Shown here one piece after another: positions 43,185 through 45,628 of a DNA stretch of 45,628 nucleotides. A program made the position numbers and the translations under genes. The DNA comes from Bacillota bacterium (lineage in GTDB: Bacteria; Bacillota; Clostridia; Christensenellales; Aristaeellaceae). The stretch covers positions 1 to 45,628 of the forward strand of contig JAEYQQ010000021.1 of assembly GCA_023409955.1 (NCBI GenBank). Reading direction: 5' to 3'. Below the pieces are notes generated by a model, which was given only the letters and a program-made list of their open reading frames with translations, was not told the DNA's origin and did not search any database. Each line of letters starts with the position of its first letter. Positions within the stretch are counted from its first letter, which is position 1.

Positions 43185-43609
43185 TTTTGTTATGAATTGA
43201 TTCGCCCATCATACCATCTGATGCCACAGAGATGACCGGCAGTCCAACACGCTCAAATATCTTTGCCTATACTTCGTGACAGCACCGATGATATACGTCC
43301 AAGTCCTCCTGCGATGTATGAAACGAAAATGCAGTCATCATGATGAATTCCCAAACACGAATCAACCCTTGTCTAATGAGCAATTATGGGCAATGTGATG
43401 ACACCATACGAAATATCATCGAAACTCTCTTTGGCGCAGACTATTCATCCTTTTGCTAGTTCTCCTGCTCCGCCAAACCTGTTTGATAGAAACACAACGT
43501 TAAGCCTATAGGCAAATCCAGATATGATGCGCGCTTGAGAACAAAATCAGCAAAAATACCATATGATATATGGGAAAATATCTTTCTAGCAGGATAGGAG
43601 AGGCCATTC

Positions 43610-44626
43610 ATGTATACAAGAGATTATATCGGTATCGTTGCAGAAGCTGCCAATCGCAGAATCAGTTTTTTCAACACAAACACACTGGAAGTACTGCAGC
43701 AATTACCCATTGATGCAGACGTTATTGATGTTGCGGTCAACAAAGACTGCACCCGGGCATTTGTCACTTCCTTTAACAGCAGAACCATGTATCAAATTGA
43801 GCTTTGCGCAACACCAGCACGCATTATAGGCAGTGCTGTTTCCACAACATTGCTTGAGGACGTGGCGATGACTCCGGACGGAAAATATGCGCTGGCCGTA
43901 GATGGATCCGCCGAAAACCAAGATATCGTTTCCTTTTCAGCCCGCCAAAATGCATTCGTATCATCACTGCCCACCAGTACTCAGGCCGTTGCCATCTCTC
44001 CCAGGAGTAGTAAAATGGTGCTAACGGCCGATTACTTTAATAACAGTGTTCACAGGTTCGTGATCAAACCTGATGGAACTATGGAAGACGCTGGACAATC
44101 TTTCCCTGCCGGAGCGGGCCCCATCAATATCGTATTCAGCCCCAATGGGGAGTTTGCCTTTGTGGCCGCCAGCAATGACAATCGGGTTAATGTGCTGAGT
44201 ACACTGATACCCAACAATGTCCTGTTGCTGGGCGGCGCAGCTTCCTCCGCATTTTTACAAAGCCTGGCCGTTACACGAGATGGCAGACATGTATTTGCTC
44301 TTACAGGTTCGAATGTCGACATCTATGCATTTGACCCCGTAGCAGGCAGCCTAACGCTTGAGCGGTCATTTGCTCATGGTCTTACCATCACACAATATTA
44401 CGGTGTGGATCAAATCGCCCTGGATGCCCGCGAGAAAAAATTGTTCATATCCGCCAATGGGCAGGTAGTGGTGTTTACCACCTACGGCCTGCCGCTTGGC
44501 AGCTTAGATGGTGTTCAAGGCCCTGGAGGTATTGCAATCTGTTCATGCTTTGGCAATGTCTCCAGACAAAACAAAGACAGAAATCGACTTGAAAGTGCTG
44601 CTCATATCCAATATCGCCAGGCATAG
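43610..44626 (+). CDS. YncE-like beta-propeller protein
   Basis: The 338-aa protein has no signal peptide. It is built of repeated blade units of the YncE/lactonase type: VIDVAVNKDCTRAFVTSFNS, EDVAMTPDGKYALAVDGS, INIVFSPNGEFAFVAASNDN (a blade every 40-45 residues, each with a D/P-x-G-x-x-A/V motif). The family includes binding proteins and 6-phosphogluconolactonase-like folds; no catalytic residue could be assigned. AGGAGAGG precedes ATG 43610. The next gene codes for a collagen-like surface protein, so a role at the cell or spore surface is possible but unproven. Confidence 0.8.
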   Translation: MYTRDYIGIVAEAANRRISFFNTNTLEVLQQLPIDADVIDVAVNKDCTRAFVTSFNSRTMYQIELCATPARIIGSAVSTTLLEDVAMTPDGKYALAVDGSAENQDIVSFSARQNAFVSSLPTSTQAVAISPRSSKMVLTADYFNNSVHRFVIKPDGTMEDAGQSFPAGAGPINIVFSPNGEFAFVAASNDNRVNVLSTLIPNNVLLLGGAASSAFLQSLAVTRDGRHVFALTGSNVDIYAFDPVAGSLTLERSFAHGLTITQYYGVDQIALDAREKKLFISANGQVVVFTTYGLPLGSLDGVQGPGGIAICSCFGNVSRQNKDRNRLESAAHIQYRQA

Positions 44627-44885
44627 CAAACAGCAGTGCTTAACTTTTTAACAAAAGCCAGGCTTGCCTTGTCGGCACGGTTTGGCTCTTCGTCAATGCA
44701 TCCGCTTTTCCAAGTGTAGTAGACTGGGGCGAATTTTTGATGCAGGAATTTATATACCCGGAGCCGGAAATAATCAGCACATCCTAATTGTTGTCTGCCA
44801 GGACAAGGAGATCAATGATAGATGGGACAAATAAGAGGATTTGGAAATCGAAATCTATGAAAAAAGCATCAAGATGTTCATGCAA

Positions 44886-44913
44886 GATTCGCCTTATGGC
44901 GGGTCTTTTTTTT
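44886..44913 (+). terminator. Terminator before the collagen-like gene
   Basis: GATTCGCC/GGCGGGTC with a TTAT loop and eight Ts. It closes the beta-propeller transcript about 260 nt downstream. The rest of 44627-45139 shows no supported gene. Confidence 0.75.
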
Positions 44914-45139
44914 GCAGAAAACCTGTTGCATCAATGACAATCAACGATAATGGAACATGAAAAGGCGTGCAGCCATGCATTTCTTTATCCATTCGACAAT
45001 AATCTCCCAATTACACAGGATTGTAATCTTTCATGAACATGCCTTTATGGCAAAGCTGTGCATCACTCAATCTGTGGCAGAATTGCCACTGCAACATATG
45101 ATTGTAATGAGACCCCATATTCATTAAGGAGAAAAAAAT

Positions 45140-45628
45140 ATGTTGTCATATATTTTCGAAAAACGAATGATGATAACTTTCCCTCTTAGCGAGCCCCAGT
45201 ATGACAAATCATGTATCCCGCGGCCACCATGTCCGCCACCTCCGCCTCCACCGAGGCCGCCATGTCCTCCACCACATCCGCCATGTCCGCCTCATCATAT
45301 GTGTCCAATCTGCCCCACAGGTCCCACTGGTCCAACGGGCCCCACCGGTCCCGCTAATGGCCCTACCGGGCCTACAGGGCCTACTGGTCCTACCGGCCCT
45401 ACTGGTCCTACCGGTTTAAGAGGACCTACTGGTGAGCGTGGTGCTACTGGACCCACAGGACCTACTGGTCCTACCGGACTTACCGGACTTACCGGACCTA
45501 CCGGACCTACCGGACCTACCGGACCTACCGGACCTACCGGACTTACCGGACCTACCGGACCTACCGGACCTACCGGACCCACCGGACCCACCGGGCCTAC
45601 AGGACCTACAGGACCTACAGGCCTTACC
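45140..45628 (+). CDS. Collagen-like protein, 5' part (BclA/exosporium type)
   Basis: The gene starts at ATG 45140 (AAGGAG 45126-45131) and is open to the window edge (163 codons, no stop). The N-terminus MLSYIFEKRMMITFPLSEPQ is followed by a Pro/Cys/His-rich linker (about 30-60: PPCPPPPPPPRPPC, PPPHPPCPPHHMCPIC). Then comes a collagen-like Gly-Pro-Thr triplet region from about residue 61, with rare breaks (GLR, GER, GAT, GLT). This matches surface fibres of spore exosporia. The Thr of GPT is a glycosylation site in BclA. The Cys/His linker is unusual and could cross-link or bind metal. There is no classical signal peptide, as is usual for spore proteins. Confidence 0.85.
   Translation, partial: MLSYIFEKRMMITFPLSEPQYDKSCIPRPPCPPPPPPPRPPCPPPHPPCPPHHMCPICPTGPTGPTGPTGPANGPTGPTGPTGPTGPTGPTGLRGPTGERGATGPTGPTGPTGLTGLTGPTGPTGPTGPTGPTGLTGPTGPTGPTGPTGPTGPTGPTGPTGLT

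Noticed and set aside
45295..45591. Minus-strand Gly-Pro-Val collagen-like frame
   Set aside because: It is the complement of the Gly-Pro-Thr repeat; the plus strand has the start codon, ribosome binding site and non-repetitive N-terminus.

Overview
The window looks like a chromosomal segment of a mid-GC Bacillota, most likely a spore-forming Clostridia of gut or anaerobic habitat. Evidence: strong AGGAGG-type ribosome binding sites, sigma-A promoters of the form TTGACA-N17-TATAAT, tightly packed sugar ABC operons, a SpeD/CASDH polyamine operon, and a collagen-like (BclA-type) gene at the right edge. No phage, IS element, CRISPR array or plasmid gene was seen. The species was not identified.

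Left part (1-8000). A 460-bp block of nested palindromic repeats lies beside what may be a methyltransferase remnant. Then comes a six-gene polyamine operon (speD, speA, speE, speB, CASDH, nspC; 1195-7781). It has its own promoter, a leader of about 400 nt ending in a terminator hairpin, and a second structured interval before the last two genes. It encodes the arginine-agmatine-putrescine route and BOTH known spermidine routes (decarboxylated-SAM aminopropyl transfer and carboxyspermidine).

8000-10150 is a decayed zone: a frameshifted HAD hydrolase, tRNA-Ser(CGA), a multicopper oxidase fragment and several terminators. It is followed by a two-gene operon coding for a small PII-like protein and a CPA2/Kef-type cation:proton antiporter.

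11900-18870 is a sugar locus: a LacI regulator with two matching operators, a solute-binding protein, two permeases and two cytoplasmic GH30 glycosidases. It has no ATPase of its own. 18870-28600 is accessory and partly AT-rich: TetR with a 44-bp palindrome, a CPBP protease, a Cys-rich protein, a HExxH protein, a DUF3089 hydrolase, MarR-MATE, a MerR regulator with a 19-bp-spacer promoter, and a broken nucleotidyltransferase. A QueD-like protein with a zinc ribbon follows.

29800-43100 is all on the minus strand and is metabolic. One unit has a solute-binding protein, an MsmX/UgpC-like ATPase, two permeases, a cytoplasmic alkaline-phosphatase-superfamily phosphodiesterase, an SGNH hydrolase and a glycerol-1-phosphate dehydrogenase. 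The other units have an FGGY kinase, a DeoR regulator, a SorE-like sugar-phosphate reductase and a 1-phosphofructokinase-like kinase. My inference is that a phosphodiester or ester-bearing polyol compound is imported intact and dismantled in the cytoplasm, with glycerol-1-phosphate oxidised to DHAP. The right end holds a beta-propeller protein and the start of a collagen-like gene that runs off the window.
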